Below are positions 11,041-23,443 of a stretch of 64,000 nucleotides of DNA, piece by piece; position 1 is the stretch's first letter; each line of letters opens with the position of its first letter. The DNA is taken from positions 6,767,501 through 6,831,500 of the forward strand of contig JANUWF010001176.1 in assembly GCA_026120185.1 (NCBI GenBank). The letters run 5' to 3'. This DNA comes from Voacanga thouarsii. Its lineage: Eukaryota; Streptophyta; Magnoliopsida; Gentianales; Apocynaceae. The position numbers and the translations under genes were made by a program. Below the pieces are notes generated by a model. It ran no database searches. It saw only the letters and a list, made by a program, of their open reading frames with translations, and was not told the origin of the DNA.

Positions 11041-13372
11041 TGTAACACCCCACTACCTAGGCCCGCCAGGGCCGGAGATGTCGCCTCGTCCAAAGGATAA
11101 GAGGTCCTTATAACTAGGTCACACGAATAAAATAGCGGAATAAAAATAATACTTTAACTTAAAATTTATTACATCCCAAGAATAAATCCATGAATTCCCA
11201 AAAGAAAAATAAATCCATAAATAAAATTATCCACTCTCAACTCCCCAAAGCAATACATAAAAATAAATGACAACATTCTCTTTCAAGGCAGATAACACTA
11301 GCTACTCATCCCCACAGCAGAATCGACCTGAAATCATGGTAAAAAGATGATGAGACAGAAATATCAATAAGTCCGTGTGTATTTTGGGTGTTCAGCGAAA
11401 ACAGTTCGTGGATGCAAAGTGTGAAATCTTTATAAGTGAAATATTAGCAAGCAATAAATATTAGTCAAAAGCAAGAGTGGTGTTTTGACTTTTTCAGCCA
11501 CACATAATCAATAAAAATCAACCACTTGAAAGAAAGGGTTATGGGTTACCACACGTTGGGCCCCATAACCGGTCAGAATGCCGACACTTTATGTAAACTG
11601 ACAAAAGGTAGGTGATCGGCCTACCGGGTAAGATATTCCTCCTTCTCTATACCCAAACAACAACTGGGTATAGAGATATTCCGGCATAACACAGTCACTT
11701 GACTGAAATAAAACTACTAGTTCGGACTGGCATGACTAAGTAGTACTGACATTTCTCTAAGTTGAGCTTATCTTTTGGAGGTGAACTCCTGCCAGAAGAC
11801 TCACTATTGCTCTTCAAAACTAGTACTACTAGCCTACCCCTATTGAGTACTCAACGTAACGTATCCCCCTTTTGGGAAAATGAACATAACATAGTTCCAC
11901 TTGAAAAGGGCAATTAAGGATTTCCAAAGTCTTTGTCAAAATTAGTTTTAGAAAGAGTTTTGAGCTTGAGTAAATCTACTTATTGATTTCTAAATAATTT
12001 GTTTGACTAAAATAAGAAAGGAATCAATCCTCAATTGCCTTTACAGAAATGAGTGTCCATGTACTCTATATTTGATTTGCTATAATAAACATTTTGCATC
12101 AAACATGTTTTATGCAGGAGCTTACCTGATTCTTGCTCACAATAAAAGGTCTCCAACAGCTTATCTAATGCCACATGAGGTAAATACAAACCACAATCAA
12201 ACTCAAACCAAAATCCACTTTCACAAAGAAACTAGCTCAACTCACTACTACCATGATCCTAGTGTCCCAAGCTTTAAGGCCAAATAATAAATAAAAAGGT
12301 TTATAAGCCAATGCTAATTTGATATTCAAAATAATTAGTGTTTTGGGAAATAGGTAATAATAAGCTGAAGATTTAAATCCTGCTAAGAAAAATTTAGGGT
12401 CTATTTGATGAAGAGCCCTAGGCGGTATTAGGTAAAATAATGATTTATTAATAATTATTTTCTAGAAAATAATTGATAACTAAAATTAGTTGAAAATAAA
12501 TTTTAATGAGTCTTGATTGAAAGATAATAGATAAACTTTAATAAGTTTTGGTTAAAAGATAATAATTAAATTTTAATAATAAATATTTTACTTATTATGA
12601 TTATTTTCATAAAAGGCTTTAGTTGATTTCATCATTTTATATAATATCTATATATTTTATTTTTCTAGAAAAAGCTATTATTTATTTAACTAAAATATCC
12701 TTATTATATATAATAATCCAAATCTACCCTTCCTAGGGTTCTTCGAAATTACTAGCCAAAAATCATAATATTAAATATTTGTTGAAGAAATAAAATTAGC
12801 TTAGGGACAACTAGGTCATGATCATAATTCTATTGCTAACCACAATCATGAACATATTCACCCCTTCATATCATCAAATCATCCAAATCATGAATATAAG
12901 CATAGATCCAAATTTACTAAGGCATTATCTAACCTTTACTAGCATAAATATAACCATGGCTTTAATAATCACACAAGAATATAAATCCTATTCATCATAG
13001 ATGACATAATCTCTAGCATACTTAATCATAGAGGCATGCATTAAACCCTAAAACACCATACATTCAACCAAGATAATCAACTCATGCATAAATCCCTTCT
13101 CCATCATATGCATACATATATTCATGCTTCAATCTCAACTCATCACAACAATACATACTCAAACCCTATTCATAATCCATCTTCTATCAACATCATCCTA
13201 GAGACATGAATCTAGAATTTAAAAAGAGGGTTAAAAAGGCTTACTTGAGTGATGAATACCTTGAAGGAGTTTCAAATGGATCTCAACTCCTAGATGACTA
13301 GATCCGTCCAAGGAAGATGAAGAAAGCATGGCCATTGGTGAAGAAGCCATTCGGCCAAGAAGGAAAGAGGTT

Positions 13373-13373
<1 letters not shown>

Positions 13374-13424
<51 letters not shown>
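13374..13424. repeat. (GA)n microsatellite inside E2
   Basis: About 25 uninterrupted GA dinucleotides. Shorter GA/CT runs occupy the matching position in E1 (6359-6389) and E3 (about 31206-31238), so it is an ancestral part of the LTR that expanded in this copy. Confidence 0.95.
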
Positions 13425-13426
<2 letters not shown>

Positions 13427-15062
13427 CATTAGCATGTTTATTCATATACATATTCATTACAGATCAAAGATTAGAGAAGATGAAGTTGTTAAAACAAACC
13501 TACCTTGAAGGTGTTCTTGATCCTTCACAAAAATTCTGGTTTTTTATTCAAAAGAGCAAGTGAATTTTGGAGTTTAATGCTAAAAATGATATGGATGGAC
13601 TCACGGTAGTGAGTAGATGAATTCTGGAGTTTTTAGAAGAAGTTTGAAGTGATTTGGAGGGGGATTAGGCGAAAGGAAGGAGTAGGTGTTCTTGGTATGC
13701 TATGTGTTCTTGAAAGTTGAAGAGAGTAGAGAGGTTTTGATTTGAAGCTGCCGAAATTCTGAAGGATTAGGGCTGGCTGAATTGTTTGTAGGGTTTTGGT
13801 AGATGATTTTCTGGTTTGGAAAGGAAAAGGAAAGGCTAGTTGTTGAAATCCTAAAAGAATATCTTAAGGAATCAAATTTAGAAACTAAATATAGCAAGAA
13901 TATCTTTGATCATTGGAGAGCTTTTGGGAAGCTGCTATGGCCGAATTGTTGTGCAGTGTTTCTGCTGGATGAAAGCTGATTGAAGAGGGGTAATGGTGGC
14001 CGAAAAGATGGAGTGAAATGGTAAAGAATAAGTCTGGTTGTATGAGGAACAATTTATGGAAGGTTGCTAAATTAATGTTGCTGGAATTTTGGCTGGAATT
14101 TTGGTATCTAATCAAAGCATGATTGTAGAGATTTGATGGAGAGATTTTCGAGCAGCCATGTCTGATTTTCGTGCAGGAGTTTGGGGAAGACAATGGAGTT
14201 CTGATCATGGCTGTTTAAGAGTGGTTTGTGCAGAAGAAAGCTGAAGTTTTGGCCAGGGATGAATTAGGAAACAAAGCTGGAAATTTTCCTGTACAGAATT
14301 TTCGCAAGGTGCTGGAATTTCTGGACAGTTTCGGCTGCCCTTTTCCAATCAGCTTGCAGAGAGTTTGGAAGAGATTTCAGGGGTCTTTCAAGGCTGGTTT
14401 CCAGCCTTCTTTATGGAGGAAAAACATAACTAAGATGCTAAGCAAAAACTGAAAGAAAATAGCTTGGCTTCGGACCTTCAAAGCTGCGAATTCAACCAGA
14501 AATTTCTCTGGTTTTGCACAGCATTTGTGCAGTCCGAAAATGGCCAGAAAAATTCAGATCTCAAGCTTATCAAAAGGCCATTTTCTGGCAGCATTTGGGA
14601 GGGAATAATGGCTAAGAATTTCGACACCTTGAAGGCACAAGAAGCTGGAAAAATTTCAGTTCATGCCATGAAGGAAAATGAACCTAGCTAGAGTGCAATT
14701 TTAGAAGGTTCACTAGAGAGATTTATTCTCCTGGAATCTCTCACATCTCTACCACATTTTCAGACCATAAGATGTCTTTCACTAAGACATTTTGAACCTT
14801 CAAAGCCACAGCACTTTACTAAAATTTCTGGAATGAAATTAGCTAGAACAAATTTAACCAATCTAATGAATTGAGAATTAAGAGAAATTAAAGATCAAGA
14901 AGAAATGAATTCTCTTAGAAAATTTTGAGTAGGCACAAGAATAGGATTAGAGTACTCATATCATGTCTCCCCTAGGACAACACCTTTGCCCTATGCTAAG
15001 GTTCTTAAGGCCGAAAATACCCCTTCCCAAGCAAAAATAAAATTTAATCATGCTAAAGCTCC

Positions 15063-15133
15063 ACGATAGAATTTGAACTCAAGACCTCAAGAATTAATTC
15101 CAAAACTCTAACCACTAAACCACAACAACTCTT
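15063..15133 (-). other. tRNA-like segment inside solo LTR E2
   Basis: Minus-strand A-box-like GTGGTTTAGTGGTTAGAG and B-box-like GAGTTCAAATTC lie at the same distance from the LTR 3' end as in E1. The B box is slightly more degenerate here. Confidence 0.5.
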
Positions 15134-15375
15134 GTTTTTATTTTCTCTCTAAAATATTTTTCCTATTTAATCCTTAAGCTATCTCCCTATTTCCTCCTCA
15201 AGCAAAAATTACCATTTTGCCCTTCTTACCAAATAATCATAATCAAGCCTTCTAGACTATAAAACACAAATTCAAAATACATAAAATAATATAAAAATAT
15301 ATTTAAACATGCAATTAAGAATGATATGCATCCCAACCCCTTTACTCTAAGGTTGGTTCCGACTGGGGTTTCACA

Positions 15376-15503
15376 ATAGATCCTCGAGTAAAAACGGCTG
15401 GATTTCATAGTCTTATTGAATATTTATATAAATATTCGATTTTGATGTATAATTTAGGCAATATATGATAAAAGATATAAAAGATAAAACGGCTAAAGCT
15501 CTA

Positions 15504-15542
<39 letters not shown>

Positions 15543-16021
15543 GTATGAGTTTGAGTCTTCTTCTTCTAGTTCTCCTAGTTTAAGTAGGCAAGCTTTATCA
15601 TCACCTAGCAATCACTTTCAACCTCCACGAAAATCTACCTCTTCAATTTCATCAGTATTTAATCCATAGGGTATTATAAAACGTAAAAAAAGATCGTCTA
15701 CCACCTACAACGATATGGCAATTTATGAGATGTAACGCTTGGTAGAAAATGAAGATCAACATTTTGATATTTGTGGTTGGTGGAAGACTTATGTAAGTCA
15801 ATACCCAATTTTATCTAAAATGTCACGTGATCTTTTGACACCACCAGTCTCCACAGTGCCATTGGAAAGCATCTTCAGTGAGAGCATTCGAACAATCGAT
15901 AAAAGAAGATCTCGATTGGCTCCTCAAACTTTGGAGATGTTAATGTGTTGTAGTAGTTGGTTTGCAGCCGAAAATATGATGGCTAATTCGTTGATTATTG
16001 ATGATGACTCAGATGATAAAT
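15376..16021 (+). pseudogene. hAT transposase, C-terminal part with dimerisation domain
   Basis: Downstream of E2 the frame resumes as DPRVKTAGFHSLIEYLYK, passes an (AT)n run and a serine-rich linker, then enters the hAT C-terminal dimerisation domain at 15739-16021. Diagnostic pieces are WWKTYVSQYPILSKMSRD, STVPLESIFS and RSRLAPQTLEMLMC. Stops near 15467, 15667 and 15734 break the N-terminal portion. TAG at 16021-16023 is the natural end. The dimerisation domain is otherwise open and well preserved. Confidence 0.88.
15508..15538. repeat. (AT)n microsatellite inside the hAT transposase
   Basis: Uninterrupted AT repeat of 31 bp within the decayed transposase reading frame. Confidence 0.95.
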
Positions 16022-16509
16022 AGGGTGAACTAAGTAGTTAGTTTAGTATTCTACTAATTAGGAATTTAGGATAAGTAATATTATGTATTTAATTTTATTT
16101 TTAGGCTATTTATTCTATTTTTAAATTTTAATCATTGTAATATTTTTAAGAAGTTTAGGCATCAAGTCCCCCCTTCTATAATCTTTATTTTATTAATTAA
16201 TAAAATAGGTAGGAATCCAAGCCAAACCCCCCACCATTTCAAGATGATTTTTTTATAATTTGTATTATTTAAATAACAATAAAAAAATTACAAAACAGTT
16301 GATTATCAAAATTTTTAATCGAATTAAGTAGGAAAAAAAAAAAGAATAAGCCCACAGGCCAGCCCGCGGGCCTCACAGGCCAAGAGCCCGGGCCGTGCCG
16401 ATCCTAAGGCTTCTGGCCCAGGGACCGGCCAGCACACCACGCAGGCCAGTCCTCGGGCCCGGTCCAGCATGGCCCGAAACCGTGCGGGCCAACCCAGGTG
16501 TCAATGCTA
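16022..16509 (+). mobile_element. hAT 3' non-coding end and terminal inverted repeat
   Basis: An AT-rich tail gives way at about 16350 to GC-rich subterminal sequence with repeated GGCCCG/GCGGGCC blocks, as known at the ends of Ac-like elements. It ends GGTGTCAATGCTA at 16509. From 16510 the sequence is gypsy RT. Confidence 0.75.
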
Positions 16510-17302
16510 GTTGGAGCAGGCCTTCTTTCAAATACGCCAACACCAGTTAAAAATCAACCCTGCTAAGTCCGCCTTCGCAGTTTCAGCCAGTAACTTCCTC
16601 GAATTCTTAGTACATTAGAGAGGGATTGAAGTGGACTAGAACAAAGTAAGGGACATTTTACAGGCAAGGCTACCACAAACCAAAAAAGAGCTCTAAAGTT
16701 TCTTAGGGAAGATCAATTTCTTGCGACGTTTTCTGACGAACGCTGCAGGTAAGCAGAAGGTGTTCTTTTCTCTGCTCGGATTAAAGTTGTCTCTAGAATT
16801 TGTCTGGCAACCGAAGCATTAGGCGGTTTTTGATCAAATCAAGGCAGTTTTATTACAACCACCGATCTTGGTACTTCCATAGGATAAGGTACCTTTGAAA
16901 CTATACATTTTGACGGCTCCGGAGTCTATCGGCTGCATACTAGCTCAGGACGATGTACAGGAGGTTGAAAGGGCAGTGTATTGCCTCTGTCGAAACCTGA
17001 CGGACACCAAGACCAGGTATTCCCTTGTTGAAAAACTATACTTGTCTTTATAATACGCTTGTGTGAAACTAGAACATTATCTGCTACCTAGGGAGGTGCA
17101 AGTCCTGCGCAAAATTGATCTCATCAAATATCTACTAAACCGCCCACTGCTGCAAGGACGGTTAATGAAATGGGCTATTAAGTTACATGCTTTTTCCCTA
17201 ACTCACATACCTTTGAAAGTGATGAAAGGTCAAGCCATAGCTGATTTCCTAGTCGAGCATCCATGCTTGGAAGTGCCAAGTCCTGAAAAGGAAGAGGTCT
17301 AG
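16510..17302 (+). pseudogene. gypsy RT C-terminus, connection and RNase H, broken
   Basis: The sequence reads the end of a gypsy RT (QLKINPAKSAF; FLEFLVH then GIEVD), the connection PQTKKELSKFLRKINFLRRF, and an RNase H region with VPLKLYILTAPESIGCILAQ, TRYSLVEKLYLSL and LLNRPLLQGRLMKWAI. Stops occur near 16617, 16638, 16821, 16882 and 17051. The catalytic YXDD part of RT lies upstream of the hAT and outside the window. TAG at 17300-17302 separates it from the next domain in the same frame. Confidence 0.85.
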
Positions 17303-17715
17303 GGGTACATTTCACACAAACCATGGAAGTTAGAATTTGATGGATCTAGTGCTCAGAATAAGGCAAGTGTTGGATTGGTTATAGAAGTCTCTTGTGGACG
17401 GTAAGGAAAAATCTTGTTTGAATTAAGTAAGGGGACTTCAAATAATCAGACTAAATATGATGCTCTCAATTTGGGATTTCAAATCCTGAAGGCTTTGGAC
17501 GCACGAATGATCAATATAACAGGAGATTCTTAGATTGTCATCCGATAAAATTCAAGTGAGTACAAATGCACTAACCTCTTGTTATCCGACAAGTTACAGG
17601 AAGTGAGAGTATTGTTACATTACTTCTCGGATGATATCTTAACTCATGTCCCGTAAATAGAGAACCAAAGGGTAAACAACTTAGCTCAAATAGCTTCAGG
17701 TTTTAAGAAAAGAAT
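17303..17715 (+). pseudogene. additional (archaeal-type) RNase H of a Tat/Ogre gypsy element
   Basis: The frame continues as WKLEFDGSSAQNKASVGL, the start of a ribonuclease H fold with the first catalytic Asp. Further catalytic positions match NNQTKYDALNLG (Glu replaced by Asp) and NITGDS. In Tat/Ogre gypsy elements a second RNase H lies exactly here, between pol RNase H and integrase. Stops interrupt it at about 17403, 17534 and 17548. The lineage assignment rests on this position and the DGS motif. Confidence 0.72.
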
Positions 17716-18975
17716 CAAGATGGTAATATGCCAGTAGATATTAGAAAAGAAATATGAAGAAGACTGGCATTCCGATATCGTTTCATACTTCCAGAGGCCT
17801 ACAGGTCAGGTTTCACGGGAACTAAAACATAAGGCACTGAACTTTGTACTGATCGAGAATGACTTTCTCAAAAAAAGCCATATAGGGGTTTTGCTGAGAT
17901 GTTTGTCCAAGCAAGAAGTAGGGCAAGTGTTAGGCGTGGTGCATGAAGGCCTGTGTGGTGCTCAGCAGGCGGGTCCTAAGTTAAAATGAACACTGCAACG
18001 ACATGGATTTTACTGGCTTTCTATAACCATGGACTGCATAGCCTATGCAGCTAGATGTGAGGCATGTCAAAAGTATGGCCCTTTGATTCATACACCTACC
18101 ACTGACCTGCACCCTATCATTAAACCATAGCCGTTCAGGGGTTGGGCTCTAGACGTCATCGGCAAGATTCACCCGTCGTCAACCAAAGAACACACCTTCA
18201 TTTTAGTAGTAACTGACTATTTTACCAAGTGGGTAGAGGCATAGGGCTCTGACCAGAGTAACCCAGTCTGTCGTTATCACCTTCCTTCAGCAGAACATCC
18301 TCTTCCGATTTGGCATACCTAAAATCATAACGGCTGACCAAGGAACTATGTTCACGAGAGATAAGGTACGTGATTTTTTAACTCAATTTAAAGTTAAATT
18401 ATTGCATTCCTCTCCGTATTATGCACAGGCCAAAGGTCAAGCAGAAGCAATAAACAAGACTTTGATCAGTATGATCCGTAAGTCGTTGGAAGATAAACCC
18501 AGAAGGTGGCATTACAAGACCTCTACAGATTTTACTCCATTTCAGCTGACATATGGCCAAGATGCGATGCTACCCACTGAGTTATCACTACGGTCGACTC
18601 GAATAGCTTACCAACACTGCTTGTCGGTTGAAGATTACAAATTGGCCCTGGCCATGAGTTTGGACCAAGTCGAAGAAGACCGCTGGACAGCATTGGAAAA
18701 TATCAGAAGGCATAAAGAGAAAGTAGCAAGAACCTACAATCAAAAAGTGCGGGGAAGGAGTTTTCAAGTTGGAGACATGGTTTAGATAACTATTCTACCC
18801 ATGGCACCAAAAAACCCAAGCTATGGTAAGTGATTCACCTCATGGGAGGGGCCTTTTCTTGTTACACAGGTTTTTGAAGGAGGTGCTTTTTAACTAATAA
18901 TACCTAACGAAAAGGAAGTAAATAATGCCATAAATGGTAAGTACTTGAAAAAGTTTTATCCTACATTCTGAGAAG
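17716..18975 (+). pseudogene. gypsy integrase, broken
   Basis: The HHCC zinc finger is seen as VVHEGLCGAQQAGPKLK through YAARCEACQKYG (about 17938-18075). The DDE core gives WALDVIGKI (first Asp), IITADQGTMF (second Asp) and KGQAEAINKTL (Glu). A frameshift lies between 18243 and 18250, and stops at about 17740, 17986, 18128 and 18243 disable it. The open part 18348-18785 holds the second half of the core and the C-terminal region, ending in a GDMV motif. It then trails into GPFLVTQV and a stop near 18970. No chromodomain is visible, as expected for Tat. Confidence 0.85.
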
Positions 18976-19236
18976 GAATCTTTGTACGAGAAGAGTGAAA
19001 AAAAAAGAAGGAAGAAAAAAAAAAAGGAGAAGAAAAGAGAAAGGAAAAAAATGTATATAGAAAAAACAACATAAAAGAAAAAAAGAAGTATGTTGGCATT
19101 TCACATGAAACGTCCGATCACAAACAAGAGCCGATCAGTTAGCTACTACATTTAAAAAATATATATTTAACGAAAGTAGGAAGTCAATTCTCCTCAGAAG
19201 AAGTATGAGGCGTCTCAATCGGCTGGGCAAAAGGAA

Positions 19237-22026
19237 CTATGGCAAATCGATTCGAATCTTCCTCAAGTAGAGCAGTTGCCGTTGGGGCTTTCTCCTCTTC
19301 TTCCGGTCAGGCAAACGATTCTTCTGGGGCCAGCTCTGGTTCGGAAGCTGTTTCTTCCGTTGAAGATGGATGTGTCTCGGCATATCCGGTTTGAGTACTC
19401 GAAGGACCAATCTCATTGGGACTGCGGAAGAAAACGGCCAAGTAAGATTGGAAGTTATCCCACGAAGATTACATGCTGGTGAGCAACTTGTCCAAATGTT
19501 GCAATTCCATTTGGAGCTGTTCTTTCTCGGCCTCCAGCATGAGTCGCTTGTCTCAGAATTTGGCCACTGACTCTTCGGCGAAGGAGGCCATTTGCTAACA
19601 GGCACTCAAGGCTTTAGGCTTCTCATCCAAGGCCCACTTCTCGAAATTTAATTCTGCCTGGAGTGCTCGTAGCTGTTTCTCAATGTTTTCAATCTTTTCA
19701 ACCCTGTCGGATATTTCAGCTTGAAGGATACTCAGGCAAGTAAAGGCCTCTTGACGACGCATTTGCAGAAACGCTTCTTGTTCTCAGAGTGCCTCTAAGG
19801 CTTGGAGCTGATGAGAAACTTTGTCCCCACTGCTTTGAGTGTTGAAAAAGAAGTGTCGGTGAATCGCATATACCCCAAATAGTCAGTCGATAGGCATTTC
19901 AGTTCCATTGGGACATCGGAAGTGGTCGATTGCGCCAGCAGCAGGAGGGCTAAGCTGAAAATATCTTGGGAATATAGGCTAGTAGGCAAGTCAGTCCCCA
20001 TTAGATCCTGTAGAAGTTCTAGTGCCATGGTCTCAGTCATTACTGGCTAGGAAGGGATAGTTTCCATTGGAGGCTCAGGGGTTTTTTCCGTTGAAGGCTC
20101 GGGGACCGCTTCCGTATGGAGCGCGACAGGTTTTTCGATTGCCATTCTTTTTGAGATAGGACCTTCGGACGTGAAGACAATAATCAGCGAAGGTGAAACA
20201 GCTAAAGTCCCTTCCTCTGTCGCTACCGTTCTTACCGAAAACAAGGGAGGCATTGTCGTCGATAACTCTGAGGAAGAGTCAGAGATAACCAACTGGCTGG
20301 TCTTCTGTTTCTGCAAAAGAAGGCAATACAAGGTTAGCTTTGAATCAAAGTTTGAAGAGCATTAAGAAAGAAAAGAGCATTTAGTTTCAACCCAAATATT
20401 GGCAAATGCTGGAGTATGAATGGCCTGCCATCTCTTTGACCGCCTCAGCAGGGGGAGGACGGTTTCCTTTTCTCCTTCTTCTTCTTCCTCATCGGTAGGT
20501 AGAAGTATGAGGGCCCTTTTTACTGGTGGAGTACGGAACAAGGGCGCAGCAATCAGACTGGCAGAAGCTTTGCTCTATTTGCTCTTCTTTGGTGCAGATA
20601 TTTTTATCACCACCTATGTTGATCCTACTAATTTGAGTAACCACATCTCCACAGGGGCAGAGAAGAGCATCTCGCTCAGCAGTCGCCACCACAGGTTGAA
20701 GTTTGGTGTGGCCTCTTTGACAACCTGAAAAAGATGATACTCAAAAGAATGGAGAATCGTTAAGGACCTATCGACTAAAGTGTGCACATCTTCAACCGAT
20801 GGGACAGGCATGATAGTGTAAGAAGAAATATGACCAAGATCAGCAAGAATATCTTGAATTAGCCCAAATTACCATGAAAAGCAATGTAGGTTGTACTGTT
20901 CACATAAGGACTTGGCACTCTAGGCGCCTGATTTTGCCCCAAGAAGGAGTTCTCGAGAACACAATATTTTGGCCTAGATGGTCTCTTGAGAGGCTTCCGG
21001 TGCATCAACACGCTTCATCAACTAGAAGGGGCCAGTTTCCCGGGTGGAATAGGGAAAGAAGTAGGGCGCATTCTAAAATCGATTTTGATGAAGGTAGGAC
21101 ATGATGATACCGGCAGAAGACCTATTTGCAGGAGTCTTCAACAGCCAATAACCGATGGCCGGTTGGCAGAATCCACAAAATCTCCAGGGATTTTGTTGAT
21201 GCCAAATTGGGGGATATATTAATAAAGCCACAGTTACATAACCTAAAGGGGGCCACCAAGATTGGTCGGGTCACCCCCAGCCGACAAGGTTAAGATTATC
21301 TGATTCACCATCCGATACACCAAGACCAGCACCAGAGAAGCAAGGTCATAGCGCCTTTTCTTCCTCAGCAAAGACGATACATAGTATCAATACTCATTAT
21401 TTATCCCCGCCGAGTGAGAGTAGAGGGTGTACATACAGAGCCATAGCTATAGAAAGGCAGAATGTTCCTACTCTAACGGAACGGCACCGACACCCCTTTA
21501 GGCTGCTATAAAGTTGCCATAAGAGGCAGTGAATTTATCCAAATGGGCTTCAACGGTAGGCAGATTTTCTTCGTCGTGAAGGGCGGGGATTTTATTACCG
21601 TTGCAATGAAAGCCCAAGATGGTGCAGATGTCCAGTATAGTGGGTGGGAACATACCATGGGGAAAGATGAAACAGTTGATCGCCGGGGACCAAAACGACA
21701 AAAAAAATACGAAAAGGATGCGGTCGAAGGTCATTTCGAAGTCGGATATCATGATAGCATCACGGATGCCCCATTGATCTCAAGGGGCACCATAGGTGGC
21801 TTGGTAATGATCACACCATTCCCTATAGTTTTTTAGGGGACGTAGCCAGTGGCGTAAGGAGAATGGCAGGTCGGCCGTAGAGAAGTTGTCCCGATTCAAT
21901 GAAATGGTGAAACCCTCCAGATAGGTGAACTGCAAGTGTTCCGCAGTAACTTCCGTAGGCAACAGCCAAGGACCCAAGGCGTATAAACTGGCCTCGGCTT
22001 GGATCAAAACCAAGGGGAATGATCAA
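19237..22026 (-). pseudogene. Antisense gene in the gypsy 3' region, plant-mobile-domain-like
   Basis: On the minus strand 22013-21498 is one frame broken by a single TGA. It reads YREWCDHYQATYGAP, a stop, then WGIRDAIMISDFEMTFDR and NCFIFPHGMFPPTILDICTI. The pattern resembles the plant mobile domain (aminotransferase-like) found in genes and retroelements of plants. Fragmented frames follow at 20811-20489 and a Pro/Glu/Thr-rich frame at 20331-19795, again with one stop. A pyrimidine-rich tract plus CAG near 20310-20325 looks like a 3' splice site. Antisense ORFs between pol and the 3' LTR are known in some Tat-lineage elements such as Grande. The mobile-domain reading is inference, and the frame is broken throughout. 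Confidence 0.5.
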
Positions 22027-22350
22027 TTAGAGTGGCCATAGAGATTCAGATGTTCGTCAATCCAAGAAATGGGCAAAAAATGGTGGTGAATTTCACAAAA
22101 AAGGTAAAATTCTAATCAAGATAGAGTTAATGTAGAAGAAGGATTTCGTATTGGTGAAGGAGGAATGATGGAGACTATGGCTATTTAAAGAAGACATTCA
22201 AAAGACTAGCCGTTCGCGGGCTTCGAAGCTAAGGAGTCGACACCCATCCACAGCGATCGGGACATTTCGACTTTATCAGAAAAAGAACGGCTATGAATTA
22301 AAAATGTGCGATTCCCGTCGCTTCACCTGTTCGCGCCATCAAAGCAACGG

Positions 22351-22366
22351 GACTAGAAGGGGCATG
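22351..22366 (+). other. Polypurine tract of the gypsy element
   Basis: GACTAGAAGGGGCATG lies where the plus-strand primer should be. With the inserted solo LTR (22367-33863) and one GCATG copy removed, it abuts the gypsy 3' LTR start TGTTGACGTCA at 33869. Confidence 0.7.
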
Positions 22367-23443
22367 TGTTGGGTATCTCTCACGCGTATCGTATATGGCG
22401 CAGCGGAAAATAAAACAAGATACCATCCCAAGATCTACATATGTGTGGAAAACAAGATATAAAGATAACAAAGGTAACAGCTTTTTACCTTTCTTTGATC
22501 GTCTGAATAACAAAAAATTCTTCTTCAAGTCAAGGTACGATCCAGCAATCCTCTTGATCAAACTCCACGAGAGTTGAATGTCCAACCATTATAATCACGG
22601 TGTGTGATTATCTCTAATAGTAATCCACACAAATGATACACTCAAGCACGAAGTTTTCTATGCTAGCAGAAAATCGAAGTGGCGGCTAGGGTTACTTGTT
22701 TTTCAGAAAAACAACGTGACACAGAGAGAAGAGAAGACATCGTTTGTTGCCTAGGGTTTCCGTGAATCCAAACTCTGCTAGGGTTTCAAGTATGTCATAC
22801 ATATAAATTGAAAAACCTTACTAAAATTGAGAATTTTAATCCTATTAAAATTCCCTAATTGTAATTGGAAATATCAAGTTCTCACAATTATAATTTGGAC
22901 CATAATTATAACTAATTATAATTTGACCACAACTTCTCTTTCTCGTAATTAACCCCACTATATTATCAAATAACATCTTGAGTATATAATCCTCTATTGT
23001 GTGTGACCTATTAGGTTTCCTAGTCAATTGGTAGCAAACATGAATTAATCCAAACGTCTTTGAGATTAATAATCCATAATTAATTAGAATTAATCATATT
23101 AATTCTAATCATGATTAGTTTATTAATTTATCAATTAAAAAATTCATATTCTCAAATCATGAGTGGTATCTAGAACACATCATAACCACCCAAGAGTCCA
23201 AAAAGTCAAGTGGCTTGACATGAACCCTTCAATAACAAACTACAGTGAAATTAACTCCTTTCACCATACAATATCCCATTCGGTTTGGAGTACGAAATTA
23301 GTGCCAACTCTCTCCAAAATTAATTCTGGCCTAAATACAATAGTACTTGAATCAGGAACCCATTACTCTATATGTGTATCAATTGAAACTATTTTCAATA
23401 CACAATCGCCTTGGCCAAGGACTTCTCGAGTAGTAATTCCTAC

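Larger units (their letters stand above)
11041..15375 (+). mobile_element. Solo LTR, copy E2 of the long-LTR family (4335 bp)
   Basis: It begins TGTAACACCCCACTACC and ends GGGGTTTCACA, as E1 does, and interrupts the hAT transposase. The flanking pentamers are ATGAA (11036-11040) and ATAGA (15376-15380). The hAT reading frame predicts an original ATGGA, so each copy carries one different G-to-A change. It shares the GA microsatellite (13374-13424) and the tRNA-like segment near its end with E1 and E3. No coding domain was found. ORFs within it, such as the Arg-Glu repeat one at 13317, are microsatellite artefacts. Confidence 0.82.
10165..16509 (+). mobile_element. hAT (Ac-like) DNA transposon, right part, interrupted
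   Basis: Transposase sequence runs 10165-11040 and resumes at 15376 after a solo LTR. The right terminus carries GC-rich GGCCCG repeats and ends GGTGTCAATGCTA, the inverse of a TAGCATTGACACC-type hAT end. Gypsy RT sequence begins immediately after it. The N-terminal part and left end lie left of the window, beyond the copia element that inserted here. An 8-bp duplication cannot be checked because the left flank is missing. Confidence 0.85.

Noticed and set aside
13317..13508. Open frame with a long Arg-Glu repeat
   Set aside because: It is the (GA)n microsatellite of solo LTR E2 read in frame; no other coding signal.
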